9,445 bases of DNA from NCBI GenBank assembly GCA_002791215.1, contig PFWQ01000031.1, positions 1 to 9,445 of the forward strand, in the 5' to 3' direction. Both the position numbers and the translations under genes were made by a program. This DNA comes from a candidate division SR1 bacterium CG_4_9_14_3_um_filter_40_9 (GTDB lineage: Bacteria; Patescibacteriota; Gracilibacteria; Absconditabacterales; Absconditicoccaceae). The number at the start of each line of letters is the position of its first letter. Position 1 is the stretch's first letter. Of this stretch, positions 1 through 6,547 are shown piece after piece. Below the pieces are notes generated by a model. The model saw nothing but the letters and a program-made list of their open reading frames with translations. It was not told the origin of the DNA and did not search any database.

Positions 1-45
1 GAAAAATACTTTTCTGAAGATAGTGAGCACTTACAGTAAAAACAT

Positions 46-73
46 TTGACTTTTAACGGTAAATATGTATCAT
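46..73 (+). promoter_or_regulatory. Promoter of the 119-781 gene
   Basis: TTGACT (46-51) and TATCAT (68-73) are separated by 16 bp and match the sigma-70 consensus at 5 of 6 positions each. The start point would be near 80, giving a leader of about 39 nt without a Shine-Dalgarno sequence. The 16-bp spacing recurs at the other forward promoters here. Confidence 0.55.
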
Positions 74-118
74 CGCATAGGATTAAAATAATATTTATAT
101 CTTAAATATGCAATACAT

Positions 119-781
119 ATGATCAAAAGGATAGATTCAGCCGGGCACAAAATGAATAGAGAATCTAGTAAATTTCAAAGAGGGGAGACAGAAATCCAAA
201 GGAAAGCTTTGGCCATGGTTCTCAAATCTTCTGAGAAAGATGCGCCTGATTTCAAAGAAAAATATACTGCTGCCTTGAATGCACAAATGATGACGAGAAA
301 ATTACAAGAAAAAATAGGCACAGAATGTCTTGTCACGCCTTATCAAAGAAGGGGATACCAAAAAATCGCCATAGACGAACCAAAAGAAGCATTGAAGAAA
401 AAATATGGTGCACAAATTCTCAAAGATACTGCGGAGAATATACAAGCAGACAAAAAAAGATACGAAGGGAAAACAGAGGATGAGATACTAGATATCTATT
501 TCTCAGGACCAGCGATTCCTCAAATCGTAATCACAGCTACTGCAGAAGGAAAGGTGTTTAATGTTGAATTACATCATTATAAACATTTTTTTTCTAGAGG
601 CCATCAAATGCAATTGACAGGAGAACAAATAGAGAATGAAACAGAAAATTTCGCCCACTTTCTCAAAACTTGAGAAATGCGCACACAAGATTTAAAGGTC
701 TGAGAAAAGTTCGAACAAGCGAAAAAGAAAAATGAGATGTTCAATCAGCCAGATTTCAATCCAGACGATTACACCGCATAA
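119..781 (+). CDS. Hypothetical protein, 220 aa, with UGA read as glycine
   Basis: I do not recognise this protein. It starts at ATG 119 (a later in-frame ATG at 152 is possible) and ends with TAA TAA at 779-784. TGA codons at 671-673 and 701-703 are read as Gly; the standard code would stop it at 184 residues. No signal peptide or membrane segment is visible. The first ~70 residues are charged and probably helical (Lys, Glu, Gln-rich). The central part (about residues 130-165) has beta-type stretches such as PQIVITATAEGKVFNVELHH, and the C-terminus is again polar, ending in NPDDYTA. It has its own promoter and a terminator shared with convergent pheT, so it looks monocistronic. The open frame, good promoter and clean double stop support a real gene. 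Function unknown. Confidence 0.7.
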
Positions 782-795
782 TAATTTCAAAACAT

Positions 796-825
796 AAAAA
801 GTAGACCAAGGTCCACTTTTTATTA
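796..825. terminator. Bidirectional terminator between convergent genes
   Basis: AAAAAGTAGACC, a two-base loop AA and GGTCCACTTTTT form a hairpin with one A-C mismatch. An A-run on one side and a T-run on the other let it act for both the 119-781 gene and pheT, which ends 14 bp beyond. Confidence 0.75.
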
Positions 826-838
826 TATGAATAATTGA

Positions 839-3574
839 CTAACTTCTCAATTTTCCACCAGCACTTTCACCAGCTTTGATGGCCTTATTCATGATTTCAT
901 TAATCTGCTCTGTGGTCATACTCGCTCCGTCTTTAGCGGAGTTTTCACCCATGATCTTCATCTTGAATGCAAGAGATTTTTTTCCTTCACCCAAATTCGC
1001 TCAGGCGTAGACATCGAAAACTTCGATATCTTTGATCTCCGGTAATTTTTTGACGGCCTCCAATATTCATCCGAAATCCTTGTCCGCATCGATAACAAAA
1101 CACAAATCTCTATAGACTATCTGATCTTGTAATGTTTCATAGGTAAAGACATGTTCACTCGCTCATAGACACAGAAGAATCTGAGTTAGATTGAGAGAAA
1201 CGTAGACGACTCACGCATTTTCCGGCATCTTGTAGCTCTTCAGAACCAAGGGATGTAAACTTCACACAAATCCCACAACAGTCTGCCAGGTCATCAGGTC
1301 ATCAGGTCATCAGGTCTTAACGTCTGGACTTTCGACTTTCGACTTTTCGACTTTACAGACCAATTGGGCTTGTTTCTTGGGATGGAAATTAGCACTATCT
1401 GTTTTTTTGAAACTCAATTCTCATGTTACGCCGAGCTCTTTAAGGATAGTTTTTACCATGCCTTTACCGAGAAGTATCGGGTCCTTGTCTCGATGTTTTA
1501 TGTCTTTCTGATACATCATAAGTCCGAGTTGCCGTTGTTCGTCGACAAATTCTGAAGCGAAACGCTTCGCAGTATCGAGTTCCGAGTTACTAATTACGCG
1601 TCACTCATCACTCGTCACTGAAGATTTTTGCCGAATCTTTCAGATGTCAAAAATCTTACATTCATCGAAGAATTTACTATTTCTCGCAGTATGAGAAACT
1701 AATTCATACATCAAATCGCCCCTCAGATAAGACATTTCTGGATTTACCGGATTTTGTAACATGTAGAGATGTTCTATATTTCATCATAAATCTTTCACTA
1801 CTTTTTCTGATACCCATGGATAGGTCTCCGTTTGTACAAATCCAAGATTTCTCACCAATACTTCCTCCAATTTCCTATTGAGACTAACATACGGAGTGTA
1901 CGGTACATTTTTAAATTCCGAGAGCAGAGGAGCTTCATCTATCTTTTCATAACCATAGATTCTCGCAACTTCTTCATAGATATCTTCCGTGATATTGATA
2001 TCATCCGGTGACCTCCAAAATGGCACAATCCGATTTCACTTCTTCTCAAGCACAAATCCAAGCCCTTCCAGATAAAGATTTGCCAGTTCTTCAAAATCCT
2101 TGCGATCTTCAGGAAGATCTTCGATAGACTTTCCGAAGATGAATTCTGACATCTTCTGATAATTGATAGTAACTTTTTTAGGTGTTTTAATATCTTTGAC
2201 TACGGTTTTGGAAGCGAAATAATCAAGTCCTACGAGTTTGTAGTTTCACAGGTCTTTCTTGTAGTATTTCAATTCTTCCAAGAAGAGGAGGAGACAATAC
2301 AAGCTGTAGACAGGATTGATATTCTTTTCGTATCTGAGTTCAGCATCAGTTCTGAGGCCGAGTCTTGTTCATGTTTTCCTGACTGCTACGCTGTCAAAGT
2401 TTGCAATTTCTACAAGAATATTTTTGGTAGATTCAGTGATCCCGCTTTCCAATCCTCAGACCACTCCTGCCAAAGCAAGGATTTTTTTCTTATCGGCAAT
2501 GACGATATCAGTTTCTTTTAATACATGTTTGTATTCAAACAAGTCCGTGAATTCCTCGCTATCTTTGGCATTTCTCACGATGACATCTCACTCTACTTTG
2601 TCAGCGTCAAAGAAATGGATAGGCTGACCAGTCATAAGCATGAAGAGATTTGAAAAATCTATCCAGTTTGCTCTCGGAGCAGATCACATATCGATCATCT
2701 GCAACCTCGTAAAGAAACTACTCTGAGCGACATTCACATTATTGATTTTCAAGAGAATATAGCTATTGAGACCGTCCGTCTTGCTAACGATTTTCCTGTC
2801 GAGTTTGGCTGAATTATCCAAGGTCTCTATAATGTTCGTATGAGCAAATTGCTTATATCGATCAGAAATTTTATTAAATGTAACAGTTGCTCAATTACTT
2901 TCAACTTTGTATTTTCAACTTTCTACTGATGCATATATCGCATTCAATTCACAAGCTATGCCAAAATGTCAGGTCAAGTCAGGCCTATTGGTCAATGATT
3001 TATTATCGACCTCAAGCACATAGCCCTCTAACCAAGGATACTTTTCCTTTAAAGGTTTACCTAAGTCTTCATCGTTCAAGTCTTGAAAATCATATTCAGT
3101 GACGAGTCCCGAGTTACTAGCTACGCGTCACCCGATACTCGTTACTGCCGAGCTCGCGAGAACTCGGATATTGTGGAGTTCACTATCTTCGTTGATTCAG
3201 AGTTCTTGTTTTGAGCAGATCATGCCGTTGGAAGTGATTCCTTTCAATTTTCTGGGTTCGATCTGGATGCCGATAGCAGGGAGAAAACAGCTCGGCAAAG
3301 CCACAGGGACATAAATGTTTTGCGCTATATTTTCACCTCCGCAGACGATTTCAAACATTCATTTGGCACCACAATCTACCTGACAGACATTGAGTTTGTC
3401 AGCTTCTGGATGTTTTTTAAATTCCTTCACTTTCCCGATGACAAGTGCCTCAGGAAGAACCCTCGTATGGACTTCTTCGATCTCACAGGTCTTGAGAATC
3501 AGATTTCTGGCTATATTTTCCGGAGTATCATTTACAGAAATGAACTTTTTGAGCAGAGTAGAGACGTATTTCAT
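839..3574 (-). CDS. pheT: Phenylalanine--tRNA ligase beta subunit, with repeat-derived insertions
   Basis: Beta chain of the alpha2beta2 phenylalanyl-tRNA synthetase, which charges tRNA-Phe in the cytoplasm. Order in the protein: EMAP/tRNA-binding OB fold (~residues 40-150, HPEADKLNVCQVDCG from 55, then GMICSKQELG); B3/B4 editing domain (~200-430, RPDLTGHFGIA, NWIDFSNLF, GQPIHFFDADK, ALAGVVGGLESG, RLGLRTDAELRYEKNI); B5 domain (~468-540, VPFWRSPDDINITED); synthetase-like core; C-terminal anticodon-binding ferredoxin fold (~811-911, VFDVYAGANLGEGKKSLAFK). I count 24 in-frame TGA codons read as Gly, many at family-conserved glycines. The stop is TAG at 839-841. ATG 3574 is the first start and gives the normal N-terminus. 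The 911-aa length exceeds the usual ~800 partly through low-complexity segments at about residues 143-159, 212-230, 652-668 and 738-765. pheS is not in the window. Confidence 0.96.
925..941. repeat. CTTTAGC hairpin inside pheT
   Basis: CTCCG - TCTTTAG - CGGAG, a 5-bp stem within the pheT 3' end, encoding part of GENSAKDGAS in the anticodon-binding domain. It shares CGTCTTTAGCGG with the hairpin after sufB (9422-9438) and CTTTAGC with the one at 6208-6223. Confidence 0.5.
1279..1360. repeat. Repeat-built in-frame segment in pheT (octamer plus GTCGAAA runs)
   Basis: On the pheT strand this consists of GTCGAAA-type units (three tandem copies, one with an extra A) followed by almost four copies of the octamer GACCTGAT. 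It is bounded by GTCTG (1281-1285) and its complement CAGAC (1356-1360). It encodes about residues 738-765, containing VEKSKVESPDVKTGGPDD, between NFHPKKQAQLVCK and VVGFVGSLHP. In ordinary PheT the equivalents of these flanks (HPGRSA..., VGFIGELHP) are separated by only a few residues, so this is a probable in-frame insertion of roughly 20 residues. Confidence 0.75.
1570..1620 (-). repeat. 51-bp coding palindromic element, copy 1 (in pheT)
   Basis: On the pheT strand it begins CAGTGACGAGT and ends AACTCGATACTG, which are imperfect inverted repeats. It is the same length as the copy at 3097-3147 and matches it at 41 of 51 positions. It adds 17 codons, about residues 652-668, in the core region just after FDIGKI; the reading frame passes through as SVTSDEGRVISNSELDT, with one TGA read as Gly. 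Internal GAGTGAY heptamer repetition is visible. Confidence 0.8.
2884..2938 (-). repeat. GTTGAAA-type repeat segment in pheT
   Basis: On the pheT strand it starts CAGTAGAAAGTTGAAA and ends GAGCAACTG, with AAAGTTGAAA occurring as AGAAAGTTGAAAA and again as CAAAGTTGAAAGT. It encodes about residues 212-230, SVESGKYKVESNGATV, with two TGA glycines, just after the conserved HFGIACELNAIY. The CAGT...ACTG ends match the other elements, but the interior resembles the GTCGAAA block at 1279-1360 more than the 51-bp copies. Insertion is likely but less certain because this part of PheT varies. Confidence 0.5.
3097..3147 (-). repeat. 51-bp coding palindromic element, copy 2 (in pheT)
   Basis: On the pheT strand the ends are CAGTAACGAGT and ACTCGTCACTG, an 11-bp terminal inverted repeat with one mismatch. 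It encodes about residues 143-159 and reads AVTSIGGRVASNSGLVT in the same phase as copy 1 (SVTSDEGRVISNSELDT). It lies in the linker after the tRNA-binding domain, between ELHNIRVL and YDFQDLNDEDL, where typical PheT has no comparable Ser/Thr/Val-rich stretch. The internal sequence contains ACGCGT and GTAACTCG motifs. Confidence 0.8.
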
Positions 3575-3623
3575 ATATTTTAAGACAATGTAAAAATCAG
3601 CACGACCATACTAACAAATTCTG

Positions 3624-3650
3624 ATTAAAAAGAAAGAGAAAAGAAGTCAA
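3624..3650 (-). promoter_or_regulatory. Tentative pheT promoter
   Basis: Reading the reverse strand, TTGACT (3650-3645) is followed after 15 bp by TTTAAT (3629-3624). The spacing is shorter than for the forward promoters and the -10 is weaker, so this is only a candidate. It would give a leader of about 45 nt before ATG 3574. Confidence 0.3.
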
Positions 3651-3657
3651 CGAAAAT

Positions 3658-3685
3658 TTGACAAAATAGAAAAAACAGTTATGAT
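3658..3685 (+). promoter_or_regulatory. Promoter of the metallopeptidase-like gene
   Basis: TTGACA (3658-3663), 16 bp, TATGAT (3680-3685). The -35 is perfect and the -10 matches 5 of 6. The start point would be near 3692, leaving a leader of about 25 nt before ATG 3717, without a Shine-Dalgarno sequence. Confidence 0.7.
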
Positions 3686-3716
3686 TAATAAAACGTTTAA
3701 TTCCTAACATTTTCAT

Positions 3717-5065
3717 ATGACTACAGTAGACTGAGCGGTTTGAGCTCTTCTTCAAGCAAAACAGTTCGAAAAAAGCACAGGTAAAAAGGATGAAAACCTA
3801 AGCAAAGAGCTAGCAGATACGCTTTTGGCGAAAGATGCGCTTATAAATGAAGATTTGGCTACCTATGCAAGCAATAGAAGATTAACTACTCCAGAAGATC
3901 CGATGATTGAAGAAATTGAAGGTCAGATAGGATTCGGAAAAATTCTAGAACAGAAAGCAGAAGAGGAACAAAAAAAAGCAAAGAGTCTCTAGGGAAAAGA
4001 ATCAAAAAACTTGCATCACAAGGAATGTTTTTTACAAAAAGAAATAGAGCATATTTAGATAATTGCGAGCAGGAAAAATTGAAATTTTCTCTTAAAGCGC
4101 AAAGAGTGATTGATACGATAGAAAGAGAAAGCGGACAAAAAGTCAAAGTGGTGGTTGATCCGGAATTTACAGAAAGCTTCAGATTTTTCATGGGGATATC
4201 ATACAGATGATGAGGTATGTTCGGAAAATATATCGTGGTTTCCGATCCAAAGACTTTGGAAGATGAAGAATTTTTGAGACATGAAGCGATTCATTGTGCG
4301 CAGCAACGTGATTTATGATTTATCAGACGACTTGCAATATCATTTACATCACTTGGATTAAAATTTCTGAAAGTGAAGGAATTGGATGAGGCTATGGATT
4401 TCTGAACAGATAATCAAGTCACTGATTATGAATCCTATCTCAATCAATTTAACAAAGGCTATCTCAAGACAAGAAAACCTGGAGATCGAAAAAAATACAG
4501 AAATGCTGAATTTAGAAAACAAGAAATGAATCGCTTCAAGGAAGAGGAAATAGATACGCTCATAGACAAATTGGAAGAATTAGAAAAAGATTACTTGCCA
4601 GCAGCGACAACAGACGTCGAGAAAAAAGAAATAGAATTGGAGATTGAAAAGATGAAATCAGATATTGATCAGTACACACATGTGTATGAAGAACTCAAAA
4701 AAATGGATGAGGTGTTGGTAGTGATGATCAAACCTGACATTCAAGGCAATAAAAAAGAAGATACCAGAGAACAAGTCTACTTTGAATCAAAGGCCAATAG
4801 AGAAAAGAGATTGCCTGTTGAAAAATTTATCCAGAAGTACGGCAAGAAAGAAGATAATTATAAACAATGAGTTGAATATTATATAGAATACAAAAATCTA
4901 TTAGATAAATTCAATGAAACATCTACATTGGGCGAGAAAGAAAAGAAAGATGTAGCTAAACGTTTCTTGGAATATATCAAAGTAAAGAGCCCAGAAAATA
5001 TGAAGAAATTTTTTGAAGATAATAAAGAATTCTTGGATGAACATAGCATCAAAGAAAGTGAGTAA
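3717..5065 (+). CDS. HExxH metallopeptidase-like protein requiring a -1 frameshift
   Basis: From ATG 3717 the frame runs 91 codons (TGA at codons 6 and 9 read as Gly) to TAG 3990-3992. The main part lies in the -1 frame, open through that region and ending at TAA 5063-5065. Slipping one base back on A8 at 3970-3977 joins them into about 449 aa. The second part has RHEAIHCAQQ (HExxH at 4280-4294, about composite residue 189), preceded by FGKYIVVSDP and followed about 50 residues later by TDYESYLNQF, whose Glu could be the third zinc ligand. That arrangement recalls small zinc peptidases with an HE.IH..Q motif; the assignment is inference. The C-terminal half is a Lys/Glu-rich probable coiled coil. 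Five further TGA glycines occur (4208, 4211, then in DLG, DFG and KQG contexts). No signal peptide. If the shift is not real, ATG 4025 would start a 346-aa product that keeps the motif. Substrate unknown. Confidence 0.65.
3970..3977 (+). other. A8 run: candidate -1 slippage site
   Basis: In the upstream frame the codons are CAA AAA AAA GCA, which contains a correctly phased A AAA AAA slippery heptamer. The zero-frame TAG comes 12 nt later (3990). An AGAGGA Shine-Dalgarno-like run lies at 3962-3967, rather close for -1 stimulation. Transcript slippage, an assembly error or a true mutation are alternatives. Confidence 0.5.
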
Positions 5066-5079
5066 TCACAATATGCCCC

Positions 5080-5108
5080 AAAGAGGTCCCCATGACCTCT
5101 TTTTTTTT
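5080..5108 (+). terminator. Intrinsic terminator of the metallopeptidase-like gene
   Basis: AAAGAGGTC - CCCAT - GACCTCTTT is a perfect 9-bp stem running into a T tract, beginning 15 bp after the TAA. It separates this gene from sufC. Confidence 0.88.
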
Positions 5109-5113
5109 GATAA

Positions 5114-5141
5114 TTGATTTTGAGTACGTAATCGATATACA
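5114..5141 (+). promoter_or_regulatory. Probable sufC promoter
   Basis: TTGATT (5114-5119), 16 bp, TATACA (5136-5141). Both hexamers are weaker than at the other promoters but the spacing is the same. It sits between the terminator and sufC and would give a leader of about 26 nt. Confidence 0.4.
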
Positions 5142-5173
5142 TACATCACTAATTTAAAATCTAAACCAAAGCC

Positions 5174-5938
5174 ATGCTCAAAATAATTAATCTCAACGTC
5201 GAAGCCGAAGGCAAACATATTCTCCAAAACATCAATCTGAGCTTCGAAGAAGGGAAGAATTACTGCATCCTCGGGAAGAATGGTTCCGGAAAGTCCTCAC
5301 TCGCAACAACGATTATGGGCAATCCCAAATATAAAGTAACGAGTGGAAAGTTACGAGTTACGAGGAAAAAGAATCTCGACACTCATCACTCATCACGCGA
5401 CACTGCGGTTGATATAACCGCCCTACCAGCCAACGAAAGAGCTCAGCTTGGTATTTTTCTGGCTTTCCAGCATATCCCAGAGATCAGAGGGGTGAAAGTC
5501 TTTGAATTTATGAAATCCATCTACGATACCAAAACTGACACGAAAACATCGTTTTTAGAATTTAAAAAAATCATCGAACCCTTACTCAAAGAATTAGACA
5601 TCGATAAGGAATTTCTCCGGAGAGATCTCAATGTGGGATTTAGCGGAGGAGAGAGAAGGAAGATTGAGATCTTGCAGATCAAGTTACTCCAGCCTACCTA
5701 TATATTCCTGGACGAAGTCGATAGCGGATTGGACGTAGATGCGCTCAACACGATTGCCAAACATATCAAAACCATCAACCACAGGAAGAATTCTTTCATC
5801 ATCATCACCCACTTATTTAAGATAGTTGACCACCTTCCGATAGATACCGTCTATGTCATGGACGATGGCAAAATCATCAGAACCGGCGACCACAAACTCA
5901 TCGCCAAAATTTCAAAGGAAGGATTTGAAAAGCTATAA
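5174..5938 (+). CDS. sufC: SUF Fe-S cluster assembly ATPase SufC
   Basis: Cytoplasmic ABC-type ATPase that works with SufB and SufD in building Fe-S clusters. Visible motifs: Walker A GKNGSGKS (34-41), Q-loop LAFQ (Q99), signature FSGGE (156-160), Walker B IFLDE (177-181) followed by VDSGLD, and switch His in ITH (H213). FSGGERRK and YIFLDEVDSGLD are SufC-like. The length is 254 aa. Compared with the usual YEVTEGEILF.GEDIT.L, residues 54-84 carry about 14 extra positions rich in Arg, Lys, Thr, His and Ser; this is the repeat element at 5334-5405. All 16 glycines use GGN codons; there is no TGA, unlike the neighbouring genes. The start is ATG 5174 and gives the standard N-terminus; there is no clear Shine-Dalgarno. 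The next gene is not sufB, which lies 2.1 kb downstream. Confidence 0.95.
   Translation: MLKIINLNVEAEGKHILQNINLSFEEGKNYCILGKNGSGKSSLATTIMGNPKYKVTSGKLRVTRKKNLDTHHSSRDTAVDITALPANERAQLGIFLAFQHIPEIRGVKVFEFMKSIYDTKTDTKTSFLEFKKIIEPLLKELDIDKEFLRRDLNVGFSGGERRKIEILQIKLLQPTYIFLDEVDSGLDVDALNTIAKHIKTINHRKNSFIIITHLFKIVDHLPIDTVYVMDDGKIIRTGDHKLIAKISKEGFEKL
5334..5405 (+). repeat. 72-bp coding repeat element in sufC
   Basis: It begins AAGTAACGAGT and ends ACGCGACACTG, resembling the ends of the 51-bp pheT elements (CAGTAACGAGT ... ACTCGTCACTG). The interior has GTTACGA twice in tandem and ACTCATC twice in tandem. It is 24 codons long, so frame-neutral, and is read in the same phase as the pheT copies: KVTS here, AVTS and SVTS there. 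It lies in a loop between Walker A and the Q-loop, where family members are shorter by about 14 residues. Confidence 0.7.
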
Positions 5939-5971
5939 AACATATTTTCTTTTTTTTGCGCCCTGCCTACT

Positions 5972-6031
5972 GCGGGCAAGCTTGCCCGCGCCCGACCCTA
6001 CTTTTTTTCTGCCAGGTAAAAAAAGAGTAGG
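5972..6031. repeat. Palindrome and hairpin downstream of sufC
   Basis: GCGGGCAAGCTTGCCCGC (5972-5989) is a perfect 18-bp palindrome. It is followed by CCTAC plus seven T (5997-6008) that pairs with seven A and GTAGG (6018-6031) apart from a two-base bulge. This could terminate sufC transcription, or be one of the GC-rich palindromic repeats common between genes of candidate-phyla bacteria. Confidence 0.6.
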
Positions 6032-6207
6032 CAAAAAACCCTTGGGAAAGATGACCACACCCGTACTTTCCCGCTTCACCAGCGCGTACGCTTTCCAGTT
6101 TTCTTCAGACACGGTTGGTTTGTTTACTTTCTCAAAGCGCCTGAAGCACCATTGTCCGAAGCCACCAATATCATCGAGATACAATTCAATCTCAGAGCGA
6201 AATGGGC

Positions 6208-6223
6208 CCCTGCTTTAGCAGGG
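6208..6223. repeat. CTTTAGC hairpin in the sufC downstream region
   Basis: CCCTGC - TTTA - GCAGGG, a perfect 6-bp stem. Its loop motif CTTTAGC is shared with 925-941 and 9422-9438. Confidence 0.6.
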
Positions 6224-6320
6224 TTTGAGCTAGATTGAAATACCGAGGATAGAGAGAACAAACGTAGATAACTAGTCTGTAGAAAGAGTTGGCAAGTTTG
6301 CGTAAGGCTAGACCTCTTTG

Positions 6321-6351
6321 CATACTTTCTGGGGCAATGCCAGAAAGTATG
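6321..6351. repeat. Perfect 12-bp inverted repeat
   Basis: CATACTTTCTGG (6321-6332), a 7-nt loop GGCAATG, and CCAGAAAGTATG (6340-6351). There is no T tract directly after it, so it does not look like a terminator. Its role is unknown: structured RNA, recombination site or mobile-element trace. Confidence 0.7.
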
Positions 6352-6408
6352 AAGAAAGCGTCGCAGACAAAGAAATTTGCACTATCACGACATAGTTCTT
6401 TTTTCTGG

Positions 6409-6436
6409 TTGACTTTATTTTTAAAAAAATTATAGT
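6409..6436 (+). promoter_or_regulatory. Promoter of the exported repeat protein
   Basis: TTGACT (6409-6414), 16 bp, TATAGT (6431-6436). Transcription would start near 6443, giving a leader of about 105 nt, much longer than at the other genes. The leader contains a small hairpin (6462-6467 with 6476-6481) and an 18-bp palindrome. Confidence 0.65.
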
Positions 6437-6481
6437 ACTGGTCTAAAACAAAAAAAAATTGAATACCAGAACAACGGTATT

Positions 6482-6499
6482 TTAAAATCTAGATTTTAA
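6482..6499. promoter_or_regulatory. 18-bp palindrome in the leader, possible operator
   Basis: TTAAAATCTAGATTTTAA is perfectly self-complementary and lies about 40 nt after the predicted start point. Placement and symmetry suit a dimeric regulator, or a weak RNA hairpin; which one is unknown. Confidence 0.4.
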
Positions 6500-6547
6500 G
6501 AACAACGCGAACACCAAATTTTTAATTCGTAACCACCAGCAAAAGGC

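Larger units (their letters stand above)
5933..6398 (-). pseudogene. Possible reverse-strand gene remnant (unrecognised)
   Basis: Two reverse-strand open stretches abut near 6200. The upstream one, from about 6398, reads FFVCDAFFILSGIAPESMQR and later ANSFYRLVIYVCSLYPRYF; the downstream one, from about 6216 to TAG 5933-5935, reads YLDDIGGFGQWCFRRFEKVN and later ENWKAYALVKRESTGVVIFP. Joining them needs a frame change near the 6208-6223 hairpin. There is no ATG for the downstream stretch (only TTG 6184), no family I recognise, and its C-terminal end is made of the palindromes at 5972-6031. Neither stretch used contains TGA, unlike most genes here. It may be a decayed or imported gene, or a structured non-coding region open by chance. 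Confidence 0.25.

Noticed and set aside
1288..1318. GGTCATCA tandem repeats as a CRISPR array
   Set aside because: The unit is 8 bp with no spacers and lies inside pheT in frame.
1364..1555. Forward-strand open frames over pheT (here and around 2316-2627, 2887-3593)
   Set aside because: They are shadows of the reverse-strand pheT coding sequence, which is continuous and family-matching.
3717..3992. The 91-codon frame as an independent small gene
   Set aside because: It has no distinct features, and the next frame has no ribosome site and joins it exactly at a slippery run, so one shifted gene is more likely.
6070..6130. Reverse-strand peptide ENWKAYAL as a tmRNA tag
   Set aside because: Only a loose resemblance to ANDENYALAA; no tRNA-like ends or conserved tmRNA 5' sequence were found.
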